This document shows, piece by piece, positions 42,122 through 50,707 of a stretch of DNA of 64,000 bases. Position numbers and translations under genes: made by a program. Each line of letters opens with the position of its first letter. Position 1 is the stretch's first letter. Source of the DNA: Maribacter sp. 4G9 (GTDB lineage Bacteria; Bacteroidota; Bacteroidia; Flavobacteriales; Flavobacteriaceae); contig NZ_MDGL01000160.1 in the NCBI RefSeq assembly GCF_002742265.1, positions 19,219-83,218 of the forward strand. The letters run 5' to 3'. Under the pieces are notes generated by a model, which made no database searches, had not been told where the DNA came from, and saw nothing but the letters and a program-made list of their open reading frames with translations.

Positions 42122-42838
42122 ATGAAATTAGATATATTGGTATTTGGGGCACATCCAGACGATGCGGAATTGGGTGCTGGAGGAACCATGGCCAAAGAAA
42201 TAGCCCTAGGAAAAAAAATAGGTATTATAGATTTGACTAGGGGAGAACTGGGTACAAGGGGTTCTGCGGAAATCAGGGACAAGGAGGCTGAGAATTCCAA
42301 AAATATTTTAGGGGTCGCTATACGGGAAAACTTGGGTTTTAGGGATGGTTTTTTTGTGAACGATGAAAAACATCAATTGGAAGTCATAAAAACGATACGG
42401 AAGTACCAACCCAATATTGTATTATGCAATGCCGTAAACGATCGTCATATTGACCATGCCAAAGGAAGTGAATTGGTCAGTCATGCATGTTTTTTGAGCG
42501 GACTTGTCAAGATAGCGACCAAATTGGATGGCAAACAACAAGAAAAATGGCGTCCAAAATTGGTTTATCACTACATTCAATGGAAAAACTTGACTCCTGA
42601 TTTTGTTGTGGATATCAGTGAATTTATGGAAAAAAAAACAGATGCTATTTTGGCCTATTCCTCGCAATTTCATGATCCAAACAGCAAGGAACCAGAAACT
42701 CCCATAAGCAGCAAAACCTTTATTCAAAGCGTTCGATATAGGGCGCAAGACCTAGGTAGGTTGATAGGTGTTGATTATGCAGAAGGATTTACAGTTGAAA
42801 GAATGCTGGCCGTTGATTCTTTGGATTCCTTGATCTAG
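42122..42838 (+). CDS. bshB1: Bacillithiol biosynthesis deacetylase BshB1
   Basis: 238 residues, cytoplasmic. Removes the acetyl group from GlcNAc-malate in bacillithiol synthesis. Metal site: FGAHPDDAELGAGGT (His11, Asp13, Asp14) and DRHIDHAKGSELV (the His pair). Also TRGELGTRGSAEIRDKEA and YSSQFHDPNSKEPETPISS, a stretch typical for BshB1. Follows the trans-sulfuration gene on the same strand. Its TAG stop shares the palindrome CTAG with the stop of the convergent histidine kinase, an overlap of four bases. Confidence 0.95.
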   Translation: MKLDILVFGAHPDDAELGAGGTMAKEIALGKKIGIIDLTRGELGTRGSAEIRDKEAENSKNILGVAIRENLGFRDGFFVNDEKHQLEVIKTIRKYQPNIVLCNAVNDRHIDHAKGSELVSHACFLSGLVKIATKLDGKQQEKWRPKLVYHYIQWKNLTPDFVVDISEFMEKKTDAILAYSSQFHDPNSKEPETPISSKTFIQSVRYRAQDLGRLIGVDYAEGFTVERMLAVDSLDSLI

Positions 42839-44934
42839 GCCGTTTTTTTGTATTCTTTTTGGGCTTTGGGAATGGTAAAATAAAAACTAGATCCTTTGTT
42901 GATTGCACTGTCCACCCAGATGATTCCGTGGTTTTTTTCAACCATTTCCTTGCAGAGCGAAAGACCTAGACCGGTTCCTTTTTCATCATTTGTACCATAG
43001 GTAGAATGGGTGCCGGATTGCTTAAAGATTTTGGACAGTGTCTCCTCGTTCATCCCTACACCGTTATCCCGAACATAAATCTCCCATTGTTTCGTTTTTT
43101 CTACCGCTCCAATGGTGACTATCCCATTATCAGGTGTGAATTTAATGGCATTGCTCATCAAATTCCTGATTACGATATCTATTTGGTCACTATCGCACCA
43201 GGTAAGTGTTTGAGATTCAATGCGATTAATTAGTTTAATGGATTTGTTATTTGCGACCTCCGATAGAAGCGCGATGTTCTCATTTACTATGCTTTCGATT
43301 GAAGTTACACCAGGTTTGGTCATGGCACCGTTCATTTGGGTCTGGCCCCAAGAAAGTAAATTGTTAAGGGTAAACGCTATATTGTCAATATCCGATTTCA
43401 ATTTTGGAACAAAACCAATAAACTCTTCTTTGGACATCTCACCTTCCTTAAATAATTTGATGAGCCCTTGGAAGGCACCTATGGGCCCCCGAAGGTCGTG
43501 TCCAATAATGGAAAATAGTTTGTTTTTTGTCTGGTTGACATCATGCAAATATTTTTCCTTTCTTTCCAAATCTTCCTGCTTGCGAATAAGTGCCTTGTTC
43601 AACTTCTTTTGAATTTTCGCATTTCGTTTTACCAGTAGGGTTATAAAAAGAAAAATTACAAGGATAATCAAGGTAGTATATACATAGTTTTTCTGCTTGG
43701 CCAGGGCTTTCTCATTTTCCTCTATCAACTGTTCCTTCTGCCTTTCATAGTCTATTTTGGTTTTGAGCATGGTAAGTCCCTTCTGACTTTCTTTCCTTGA
43801 AATCTTACCGGAAACTTCTTTGAATATTTCGTGGAACTCAAGGGCTTTTTTATAGTCCCCATTGTTCTTGTTTATTTTATATAAGAGTTTGGCACCTTCC
43901 TCAATACCGGAAATAACGTCTATTTTTTTAGAGAAGTCATATGCCTGTTGGGCATATATTTTGGAAATGCTGTCGTTCCCGAGGTTTAGTTGGGCTTCCG
44001 CAATACCTGTTAAAAGTTGTATTTCTTCCCTTAGATCATCTAATTGCCCGTGCAGAAGTTCACTCTGTGCATACCAGTATAGAGCCCATTTATTTTTTTG
44101 TTGTTTTAAGTATACTTTTCCTTTCACTTGATAGGCATATGCCAACCAATCCGTAATCCTGTTTTCTTCAAAAGTCTTAATAGCACTATTTATAGTAAAC
44201 ATGGCCAGTTCCAATTTGCCCATATCGGCATAGGTAGAAGCCATATTGCTCATGGTTTCGGCAATGATTACCGGGTCTCCAATTTTTTCGTTGATTTTCT
44301 TGACTTTTTCATAATAGAACATGCCTTCGTCAAAATCCTTTTGGGTGACATATAGATTTGCAATATTCTCATTGATAACTGAAAGCATTTTTTGATCATC
44401 CAAATCTTCCGCTAACTCCATGCACTTTAAAAATTCCCTAAGGGCAAGATCATAATCGCCTTTGTAGTCATATTGTGTGCCTATGTTGCTAAGAATGGTT
44501 AATCTCAAGGTATCGTCCTGTTCCTTGATACTAATTTCCAAAGCTTTTTGAAGGTTGTTCAGGGATTCGTCATATTTTCCCTTATCCGAATAAAAGGTGC
44601 CCAAGCCTAAATAAGCATTTGCCATTCCGTTGGCATAGTTTATTTTCTCACTTAATTTTAGCCCTTCATCGGATAACAGTTTAAGACTATCCAGATTGAA
44701 ATAGCGTTGCTCAAGCCCTAACTCAAGCATTAAATCTATGTATTCCGTATTCTCCTTGGTGGAGTGTTGAAATTTTGAAATCTCAATTTGTAGGGAATCT
44801 CTATAGGATAGTTGTGCTAACCCTACGTTTACCGATAAAAGGAATATTAAAAGAACTCCTATTCTATGGGAGGCTTTCGGAATTTGGTTTTTAAAGGCTT
44901 TTAATATATAAATCACCGGAATTTGCTCATACAA
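42835..44934 (-). CDS. TPR-containing sensor histidine kinase
   Basis: 699 residues. An N-terminal signal-like helix (RIGVLLIFLLSVNVGLAQ, about 24-42), about seven TPR units in the periplasm (residues ~60-370), a coiled-coil, one membrane helix (~415-437), then HisKA with LFSIIGHDLRGPIGAFQGL (His479 phospho-acceptor) and HATPase_c (LMSNAIKFTPDNG as N box, VRDNGVGMNEE as G1, GTGLGLSLCKEMVEKNHG as G2). It should sense protein- or stress-related cues through the TPRs and phosphorylate a regulator, but no receiver domain or response-regulator gene is near. Closely related in layout to the next gene. Confidence 0.93.
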   Translation of the reverse strand: MYEQIPVIYILKAFKNQIPKASHRIGVLLIFLLSVNVGLAQLSYRDSLQIEISKFQHSTKENTEYIDLMLELGLEQRYFNLDSLKLLSDEGLKLSEKINYANGMANAYLGLGTFYSDKGKYDESLNNLQKALEISIKEQDDTLRLTILSNIGTQYDYKGDYDLALREFLKCMELAEDLDDQKMLSVINENIANLYVTQKDFDEGMFYYEKVKKINEKIGDPVIIAETMSNMASTYADMGKLELAMFTINSAIKTFEENRITDWLAYAYQVKGKVYLKQQKNKWALYWYAQSELLHGQLDDLREEIQLLTGIAEAQLNLGNDSISKIYAQQAYDFSKKIDVISGIEEGAKLLYKINKNNGDYKKALEFHEIFKEVSGKISRKESQKGLTMLKTKIDYERQKEQLIEENEKALAKQKNYVYTTLIILVIFLFITLLVKRNAKIQKKLNKALIRKQEDLERKEKYLHDVNQTKNKLFSIIGHDLRGPIGAFQGLIKLFKEGEMSKEEFIGFVPKLKSDIDNIAFTLNNLLSWGQTQMNGAMTKPGVTSIESIVNENIALLSEVANNKSIKLINRIESQTLTWCDSDQIDIVIRNLMSNAIKFTPDNGIVTIGAVEKTKQWEIYVRDNGVGMNEETLSKIFKQSGTHSTYGTNDEKGTGLGLSLCKEMVEKNHGIIWVDSAINKGSSFYFTIPKAQKEYKKTA

Positions 44935-45120
44935 AGCGTGAATATACTACGCCTTCACGACATGGCTCAAAAATTGTTGTGAACTACCGATTTTTGTGTG
45001 TTTTGTCTATTATTTATGTAATACATCGATAAAATGAATTACTTAATCAAGGTAAATTAACTATATACGTAATATATTTGGTGTCGGAAGACATAAAAAA
45101 GAATGTCTCTGAAGATGTAT

Positions 45121-47085
45121 TTATTTACAGCAAGGTAAAGTAATATGGAATGTGGTGCCTTCATCAATAACACTTTCTACCTTGATGGTCCCTTTATTTT
45201 TTTCGACCATTTCCTTGCAAAGCATTAAACCCAGTCCGGTTCCTTTTTCTGCATTAGTTCCAAAGGTCGATAAATGCTCTTTATAGTCCCAGATCTTTTT
45301 AATATCGCCAGGGCTAATGCCAACGCCGCTGTCCTTTACCTGGATGATTAAATGATCTTCAAAAATTTCACCTTCAATGGTTATTTTTCCACCTTCATGG
45401 GTAAATTTTATGGCATTGCTTATCAGGTTTCTAAATACGATTTTGAAATGGTTCAAATCCATTAGTACACAAAGATCTTTATTCAGTGAGTTGGATAGTG
45501 TGATATTTTTGCTTTTTAAATTATCATTAAAAAGTTGGGTGATTTGATCAATTTCCTTCTTTATAAAAACATTCATTGGTTCCATTCTTGAACCTTTCAT
45601 TTGTGTTTGGCCCCAATTCAAAAGGTTGTCCAAAGTAAAATGAATATGTTCGAGATCCTTCTGTAATTTAGGTCCAAATTTTTTAAACTGACTTTCACCA
45701 TTTTCTTCATTTAAGGAAATATCGAGTAGTCCCTTCAAAGAAATTATCGGGCCCCTTAGGTCATGTCCCACAATGGAAAATAATTTATCCTTGGTTCGAT
45801 TGGTCTGATGTAATTGTTGCTGGTTTTCAGCAAGGATTGTATTGAGTTTTTTCCTTTTTTTACTCGACTTCTGAATTAGAAAAATAATGATGATGGCCAA
45901 TACAAGTGAGGCCAAAGACCAACCTATATACTTTTTCTGCTTGTTTATAGTGGCCAGATTTTTTTCTTCAAGTTTGTTTCTTTCCTCTTCAAAGGTCAGT
46001 TTTGCCTTGAGCATGGCAATGTTGGTCTTATTTTGTTCCCTGGAAATGGAGTCCGAGTAAGCCTCCGCACTTTCCAAATATTTTAAGGAGCTATCAAAAT
46101 CACCTTCATACTTTGCTATTTTATAAAGAAGGCGGGAACACTTTTCCAAACCTGTCCTTAATTTGAAGGACTTATAGAAATCCATACTTTTAAGTACAAA
46201 TTCTTTTGAAACCTGGTAATTTCCAAGTGAAAAATGAACTGTAGCGAGTCCAAAATATAAATCAGATATCCCTTTTTTATCCCCGTTGGATTGATATTCC
46301 TTTTCAGCCTTTCCATAGAATTCGAGTGCTGTATGATACTCCTTACCTAGAACATATACTTCGCCCATGGTCAGATAATTAAAAGCAATGATTGTTGAAA
46401 AGTTAGTTTTTCTTGCAAGTTCAAGACCCTGGCGTAAATATTCTTTGGCCTTTTCCAAATCATTTTTTCTCATATTCAGATAACCAAGGTTGGAGAGGAT
46501 GATACCATGGATATGGTTGGGTGTTTCTTGGTCAATAAATTGCCTAGCGGTATCATAATAAAACATTGATTCATCAAAATCCCCCAATAGGAGGAACATG
46601 GTTCCCAAGTTATTGTTTATACGGACCAACTCTGTATTATTTTGGGTTTTTTCCGCCAAATAATTCGCCATCAAAAAATTTTCAAAGGCCTTTGGATGTG
46701 CTGATTGTATGAAGTGGGCTTGGGCAATATCATTGTATATTTTAATGCCCAAATCCGGATACTTGGTCAGGTTGGGATGGTTCGTGATCGTTGCGTTTAT
46801 TTCCAGGGATTTTATACTGTTTCCTTGATATAGTTCATGGCTCGCTAGATTGTATGTAGCATATAGAATGCCTCTTTCGTAATTGATTTCCTTGCTTAGC
46901 TCCAATGCCTGCGAGGCGATTATTTGGATTGAATCCGGTTTTCTGTAGCGCAGTTCTTCCGCTCGTTTGTTGAGCTCCAAAATATAAACAGTGTCCTTAA
47001 GTATGGAAGTTGATTGTTGTGCACAAATGCCTAAGGAAATCAAAACAAAAAGTAGGGTAATTAAAAATGTTTTCGAGTTACTCAT
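45121..47085 (-). CDS. TPR-containing sensor histidine kinase (second copy)
   Basis: 654 residues. Signal peptide MSNSKTFLITLLFVLISLGICAQ, about seven TPR units (~40-330), a coiled coil, one membrane helix (~382-402, YIGWSLASLVLAIIIIFLI), HisKA with LFSIVGHDLRGPIISLKGL (His441) and HATPase_c (LISNAIKFTHEGG, VKDSGVGISPGD, GTGLGLMLCKEMVEKNKG). The kinase halves of this and the previous protein are near-parallel while the TPR parts have diverged, as after a gene duplication. Upstream at 47098-47110 is a palindrome. No partner regulator in the window. Confidence 0.93.
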   Translation of the reverse strand: MSNSKTFLITLLFVLISLGICAQQSTSILKDTVYILELNKRAEELRYRKPDSIQIIASQALELSKEINYERGILYATYNLASHELYQGNSIKSLEINATITNHPNLTKYPDLGIKIYNDIAQAHFIQSAHPKAFENFLMANYLAEKTQNNTELVRINNNLGTMFLLLGDFDESMFYYDTARQFIDQETPNHIHGIILSNLGYLNMRKNDLEKAKEYLRQGLELARKTNFSTIIAFNYLTMGEVYVLGKEYHTALEFYGKAEKEYQSNGDKKGISDLYFGLATVHFSLGNYQVSKEFVLKSMDFYKSFKLRTGLEKCSRLLYKIAKYEGDFDSSLKYLESAEAYSDSISREQNKTNIAMLKAKLTFEEERNKLEEKNLATINKQKKYIGWSLASLVLAIIIIFLIQKSSKKRKKLNTILAENQQQLHQTNRTKDKLFSIVGHDLRGPIISLKGLLDISLNEENGESQFKKFGPKLQKDLEHIHFTLDNLLNWGQTQMKGSRMEPMNVFIKKEIDQITQLFNDNLKSKNITLSNSLNKDLCVLMDLNHFKIVFRNLISNAIKFTHEGGKITIEGEIFEDHLIIQVKDSGVGISPGDIKKIWDYKEHLSTFGTNAEKGTGLGLMLCKEMVEKNKGTIKVESVIDEGTTFHITLPCCK

Positions 47086-47378
47086 TCCAAAATATTCAAC
47101 CGATTCGGTTAAGTTAAAATATTTTTAATCGCTCAATCAATGTCAATATTTTTAGGACTATTGATAAAGGTTTCATGGTTGTGTGGACTTTCAACGGCCA
47201 TAATTAACCCTTCCATTCTTGAAATCTTCTAGGCACGAATATTAGGCCATATAGGTTTTCCAATAGGATTTGGGCCTACGGAGCTTTTGTTTAAAAACAT
47301 ATAGCTCACTAAAATTCTAAATTAATTCTTTCTTTTGAATTTTACCATTTTTACCCATTCATTTATGGGTATTTTCTT
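47086..47378. other. Intergenic stretch without a gene
   Basis: Between the second kinase and the tRNA-His promoter. Apart from a 13-base palindrome at 47098 I see no gene, repeat or terminator. Confidence 0.6.
47098..47110. promoter_or_regulatory. 13-bp palindrome AACCGATTCGGTT before the second kinase gene
   Basis: A perfect inverted repeat (AACCGA-T-TCGGTT) 12 bases upstream of the kinase ATG at 47085. Size and place suit an operator for a dimeric regulator or a short leader hairpin. No copy is present before the first kinase gene. Confidence 0.35.
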
Positions 47379-47409
47379 TTGAATAGTAGAAGAAAAAAAA
47401 TTACCTTTG
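47379..47409 (+). promoter_or_regulatory. Promoter of tRNA-His (TTG-N20-TACCTTTG)
   Basis: TTG at 47379-47381 and TACCTTTG at 47402-47409 are 20 bases apart, an ideal Bacteroidota promoter. It lies 15 bases before the tRNA. Confidence 0.8.
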
Positions 47410-47424
47410 CCACCGCTTACAAAT

Positions 47425-47502
47425 GGTGGTTGTAGCTCAGCTGGTTAGAGCGCTGGATTGTGGTTCCAGAGGTCGCCGGTTCGAACCCGGTCTTCCACCC
47501 CA
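47425..47502 (+). tRNA. tRNA-His (GUG anticodon)
   Basis: Includes the extra G(-1) typical of tRNA-His, D arm GCTC/GAGC, anticodon loop TTGTGGT, T arm GCCGG-TTCGAAC-CCGGT, discriminator C and encoded CCA. The acceptor stem GTGGTTG/CTTCCAC has two U-U oppositions at pairs 5 and 6; otherwise all arms pair. Own promoter and terminator. Confidence 0.93.
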
Positions 47503-47516
47503 AAGCAACTAAATTT

Positions 47517-47550
47517 AGCCCCTTACATCTTTTGTTTGGGGCTTTTTTCT
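47517..47550 (+). terminator. Terminator after tRNA-His
   Basis: AGCCCC/GGGGCT stem with a 15-base loop, followed by TTTTTT. It lies 15 bases after the CCA end. Confidence 0.75.
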
Positions 47551-47715
47551 TTTTCATAGTAGAGGGCGGTAAGCCATTACCGAGCCCATAATCGCCGGAT
47601 TTCCTATCGGTTATCCAATCTATCAACCAATGAGCACCAAAAACCTAGGAAACCCGTTTTAAATAAAAAAAGCCGATACTTTGATCGGCCTAATTAATGA
47701 ACGTTTTTCATGCTT

Positions 47716-49275
47716 TCAGTCCGCTGCTTTATCCACAATTACGGGATTCGCCCTGTTCGCCAATTCCCATGCCGTGTAAAAAATCAGTCTTGTTCTGTTC
47801 TCCAATAGATCATAGTTAATTTTATCTGGGGTGTCGCCGGGCCTATGATAATCGTCATGCGTGCCATTGAAATAAAATATGATAGGTATGTTGTTTTTCG
47901 CAAAATTGTAGTGATCACTCCTGTAATAAAAACGATTGGGGTCATTTTCATCATTATAGGTATAATCCAGTTCCAGTTGGGTGTATTTTGAATTGACTTC
48001 TTCAGAAAGCTCATGAAGCTCGGTACTTAATTTATCGGAACCAATAAGGTAGATATAATTTCTGTCCCCATCCCGCTTCGGGTCAATTCGTCCAACCATA
48101 TCTATGTTCAAATTTGTCACTGTATTTGCCAAGGGAAATATGGGATCAAAATCAGTGTAATATTCAGACCCAAGAAGTCCCTTTTCCTCGCCGGTTACAT
48201 GTAGGAATACTATGGATCTTCTTGGTCCGTTTCCGGCATCTTTTGCTTTTTTGAATGCTTCCGCTATTTCCAGAAGGGCCACGGTTCCAGAACCATCGTC
48301 GTCCGCGCCATTGTTGATTTCTCCCTCAGGGGTAATTCCTATATGGTCCAAATGGGAAGAAATGATGATATATTCATTGGGTTTATCTTTGCCTTGAATG
48401 AACGCAGCCACATTTTCGGAATCGACCTCCTCATTGGAACTTTCAAAGTCTAAAGTTACTCGAGCCTCTATTTTCTTAGGTGTGTGGTCCGATTCAATGG
48501 TTGGTAATAGTTCCCTTGCCAAAGTGCCATCGATAAACAGACTTGAAAAACTATCGGCTTCCCCATTTTTTAAGCTCATCCGCCCATTGCTGTTGTTTCG
48601 CATATAGTCGAACCTGCTTTTAAACCTAGGAAAGTTTTCCTGGTCGTAATACAAAACGCCCAATGCGCCTTTGTCCTCTGCCAATTGGAGACGTTTTCCA
48701 AGGGATTCGGACATATTGCTCCAAATGGATTTGTCCGATGAACCGGAAATGATATACGTGCCATTGGCATTCATAGGTTCCCCGGTTTTCATTAAAACCA
48801 ATTTGCCGGCAATGCCCATACCTTGGTAATCCGAATAATTTTCATTCTCGATACCATATCCCACATAAACGATTTCATTGTTTACCGATTGGGCTTTGGA
48901 AAATGTAAGTACATGTTCCCCCAAAGGAAAATCAGATTTGTCCACACGTAATTTGCCAACCGGGATGTTGCTTATTTCAATGGGTACTTTCTGAAAATAG
49001 TCCCCATTGGACTTGGCAGGTGGGATTCCCAAGGTCTCGTATTCCGCTTTTAAATAGGCAATGGCCTTTTTCTGTCCGGGTTGACCCGTTTCGCGGCCTT
49101 CAAATTCATCGGAGGCATAAACATATAGATGTTCTTTTAATTCGGCTTCGGTAATGGTTTCAGCATATACCTTTGGGTCAACAGGTGCATTGGCATCCGC
49201 TTCCTTGGTTACCGTTTTTTGGGAGGAGTTACAGGCTAGAAATAGCCCTGCTACCATCCAAATGAGTTTTTTCAT
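47716..49275 (-). CDS. M28-family zinc aminopeptidase, lipoprotein
   Basis: From the ATG at 49275 the product is 519 residues with a lipoprotein signal (MKKLIWMVAGLFLAC, Cys15); the frame is open 28 codons further up without a better signal. A PA (protease-associated) domain interrupts the fold (about 90-290: VYVGYGIENENYSDYQGMGI, ALGVLYYDQENF). The M28 zinc ligands are ISSHLDHIG (His), NNGADDDGSG (Asp), HVTGEEKGLLGSEYY (Glu), NIDMVGRID (Asp) and THDDYHRPGDT (His). Probably a periplasmic or surface aminopeptidase. Monocistronic. Confidence 0.93.
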   Translation of the reverse strand: MKKLIWMVAGLFLACNSSQKTVTKEADANAPVDPKVYAETITEAELKEHLYVYASDEFEGRETGQPGQKKAIAYLKAEYETLGIPPAKSNGDYFQKVPIEISNIPVGKLRVDKSDFPLGEHVLTFSKAQSVNNEIVYVGYGIENENYSDYQGMGIAGKLVLMKTGEPMNANGTYIISGSSDKSIWSNMSESLGKRLQLAEDKGALGVLYYDQENFPRFKSRFDYMRNNSNGRMSLKNGEADSFSSLFIDGTLARELLPTIESDHTPKKIEARVTLDFESSNEEVDSENVAAFIQGKDKPNEYIIISSHLDHIGITPEGEINNGADDDGSGTVALLEIAEAFKKAKDAGNGPRRSIVFLHVTGEEKGLLGSEYYTDFDPIFPLANTVTNLNIDMVGRIDPKRDGDRNYIYLIGSDKLSTELHELSEEVNSKYTQLELDYTYNDENDPNRFYYRSDHYNFAKNNIPIIFYFNGTHDDYHRPGDTPDKINYDLLENRTRLIFYTAWELANRANPVIVDKAAD

Positions 49276-49328
49276 GTTTCGTTTGTCAAATTTGTCAAAA
49301 ATAAGGAAAAGTAGGATATACGGAATAT

Positions 49329-49776
49329 TCAACAGGATGAATCCGCCACAATTTTCCATACCCCATCAATGCTTTTAAAAATAATAAGGAAGGTTCCCTT
49401 TGTATCCCCAACCTCCCGCGCTAAATGGTATTCCTCCATGACCCAGTAAGCATCCTAATGTATTTTGGAAAAATCGGCGATTTTAAATTGCAATTTCCCC
49501 GTATGCGATTTGGAGGGATAACGCAGATGATAGTTGTCCAAGGTATTTTGCCAACTATTGAGAAGTTTGGCGCCACTGTAGAATTTCAGGGAGTCACTTT
49601 TCCAATATCCGGACAAAAAGCCTTCAATATCTCCATGGGACCAACTTTTTTGTTGGTCGTTTAAAATCCTTTTGATTTGGGCAATATCCTCCGCATCGTT
49701 CAATGCTCCGTACAGGACACGGAAAGGCATACCAGAATGGTAAAAAATATATTCTTCTTACTTGTTGGTTTTCCAT
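49329..49776 (-). pseudogene. Broken DUF4440/SnoaL-like gene with in-frame amber stop
   Basis: The frame from 49730 reads DAEDIAQIKRILNDQQKSWSHGDIEGFL, then GYWKSDSLKFYSG, a clear DUF4440-type (NTF2-like) fold. After KIADFSKIH it meets TAG at 49452-49454 and then continues in the same frame with DAYWVMEEYHLAREVGDTKG, TFLIIFK, VWKIVADSSC and a TGA at 49329. So a single nonsense codon cuts the gene about two thirds along. The N-terminus is also odd: an ATG at 49776 is in another frame. Function of the intact form unknown; the gene is probably dead. Confidence 0.75.
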
Positions 49777-49834
49777 TTCAATATAGAAAATAGAATTCAG
49801 TATCTTTAGAGGTAAACACATTTAATTTTGACCA

Positions 49835-50707
49835 ATGCAAATTAGGGATTTGGCAGAGCGTCATTCGCTCGTTTCAGAACTTTTTAATTTCCCCAAAACA
49901 GCGGATGGATGGGAGGAATATAAATTGACGGAAGACCAATTGGAACATTACAAGGAATTTGGGTACGTCTCCGGAATCAAGCTTTTGGACGAAATGCAGA
50001 TAGGGCAATTGCGAAGGGAACTGGATGAACTTATGGACCCCAAACATCCCGCACACTCTCTGTTTTATGAATTTCACAGCAACGAATCCAAGGACCAGGA
50101 TTCCATATTGTTCCATTCGCTTGGGCATTGGAGGATTACGGAAGGTTTTCATGATGTCCTATGGAATCCCGCATTTGTAATGGCGGCATATCAATTGTTG
50201 GGCAATAGGGCCGTTCGTTTTTGGCACGATCAACTTTTTTATAAGCCGGCAAGACACGGTGGGGTAGTGGCTTGGCATCAGGATTATTCCTACTGGACCC
50301 GCACCATAGCCATGCAACATTTAACCTGTTGGACTGGGCTGGACGATGCTACCGAAGAAAACGGTTGCTTGTATTATGTTCCAAAAAGCCACAATTGGGG
50401 ATTGTTGGATGCCCCGGAACTTGCCGGGAATATGGAGGGACTTTTGGATTATCTAACCAAAGATCAACGGAAGGAATTTAATCCCGTACCCATTCCCTTA
50501 AAAAAAGGGTATGCCACGTTTCATCACCCCTTAATGGTGCATGGTTCCTATGAAAATAAATCGGTGAGGCCCCGCAGGGCCTTTGTGCTGAATGTTTTTG
50601 CGGATGGTACTGTTAGTAATACTAATGATGAACTTTTGAAAGGCGTCCCGCCAATTTCCAAAGGCCGGAAGATGGAAGGAAAATTTTTCCCGTTGCTTTT
50701 TGGTTAG
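49835..50707 (+). CDS. PhyH-family Fe(II)/2-oxoglutarate dioxygenase
   Basis: 290 residues, soluble. Phytanoyl-CoA dioxygenase fold with the facial triad: VAWHQDYSYW (His148, Asp150) and HHPLMVHGSYENKS (His236); RPRRAFVLN supplies the 2-oxoglutarate Arg. Also CWTGLDDATEENGCLYYVPKSH, the family's loop. Hydroxylates an unknown substrate; relatives act on fatty acyl groups, halogenation substrates or osmolytes. Convergent with the CrtISO-like gene with a four-base overlap at the stops. Monocistronic. Confidence 0.92.
   Translation: MQIRDLAERHSLVSELFNFPKTADGWEEYKLTEDQLEHYKEFGYVSGIKLLDEMQIGQLRRELDELMDPKHPAHSLFYEFHSNESKDQDSILFHSLGHWRITEGFHDVLWNPAFVMAAYQLLGNRAVRFWHDQLFYKPARHGGVVAWHQDYSYWTRTIAMQHLTCWTGLDDATEENGCLYYVPKSHNWGLLDAPELAGNMEGLLDYLTKDQRKEFNPVPIPLKKGYATFHHPLMVHGSYENKSVRPRRAFVLNVFADGTVSNTNDELLKGVPPISKGRKMEGKFFPLLFG

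Noticed and set aside
47417..47626. 69-residue minus-strand frame overlapping tRNA-His
   Set aside because: It reads through the antisense of the tRNA (KTGFEPATSG... is a well-known artefact of tRNA complement) and has no own family.
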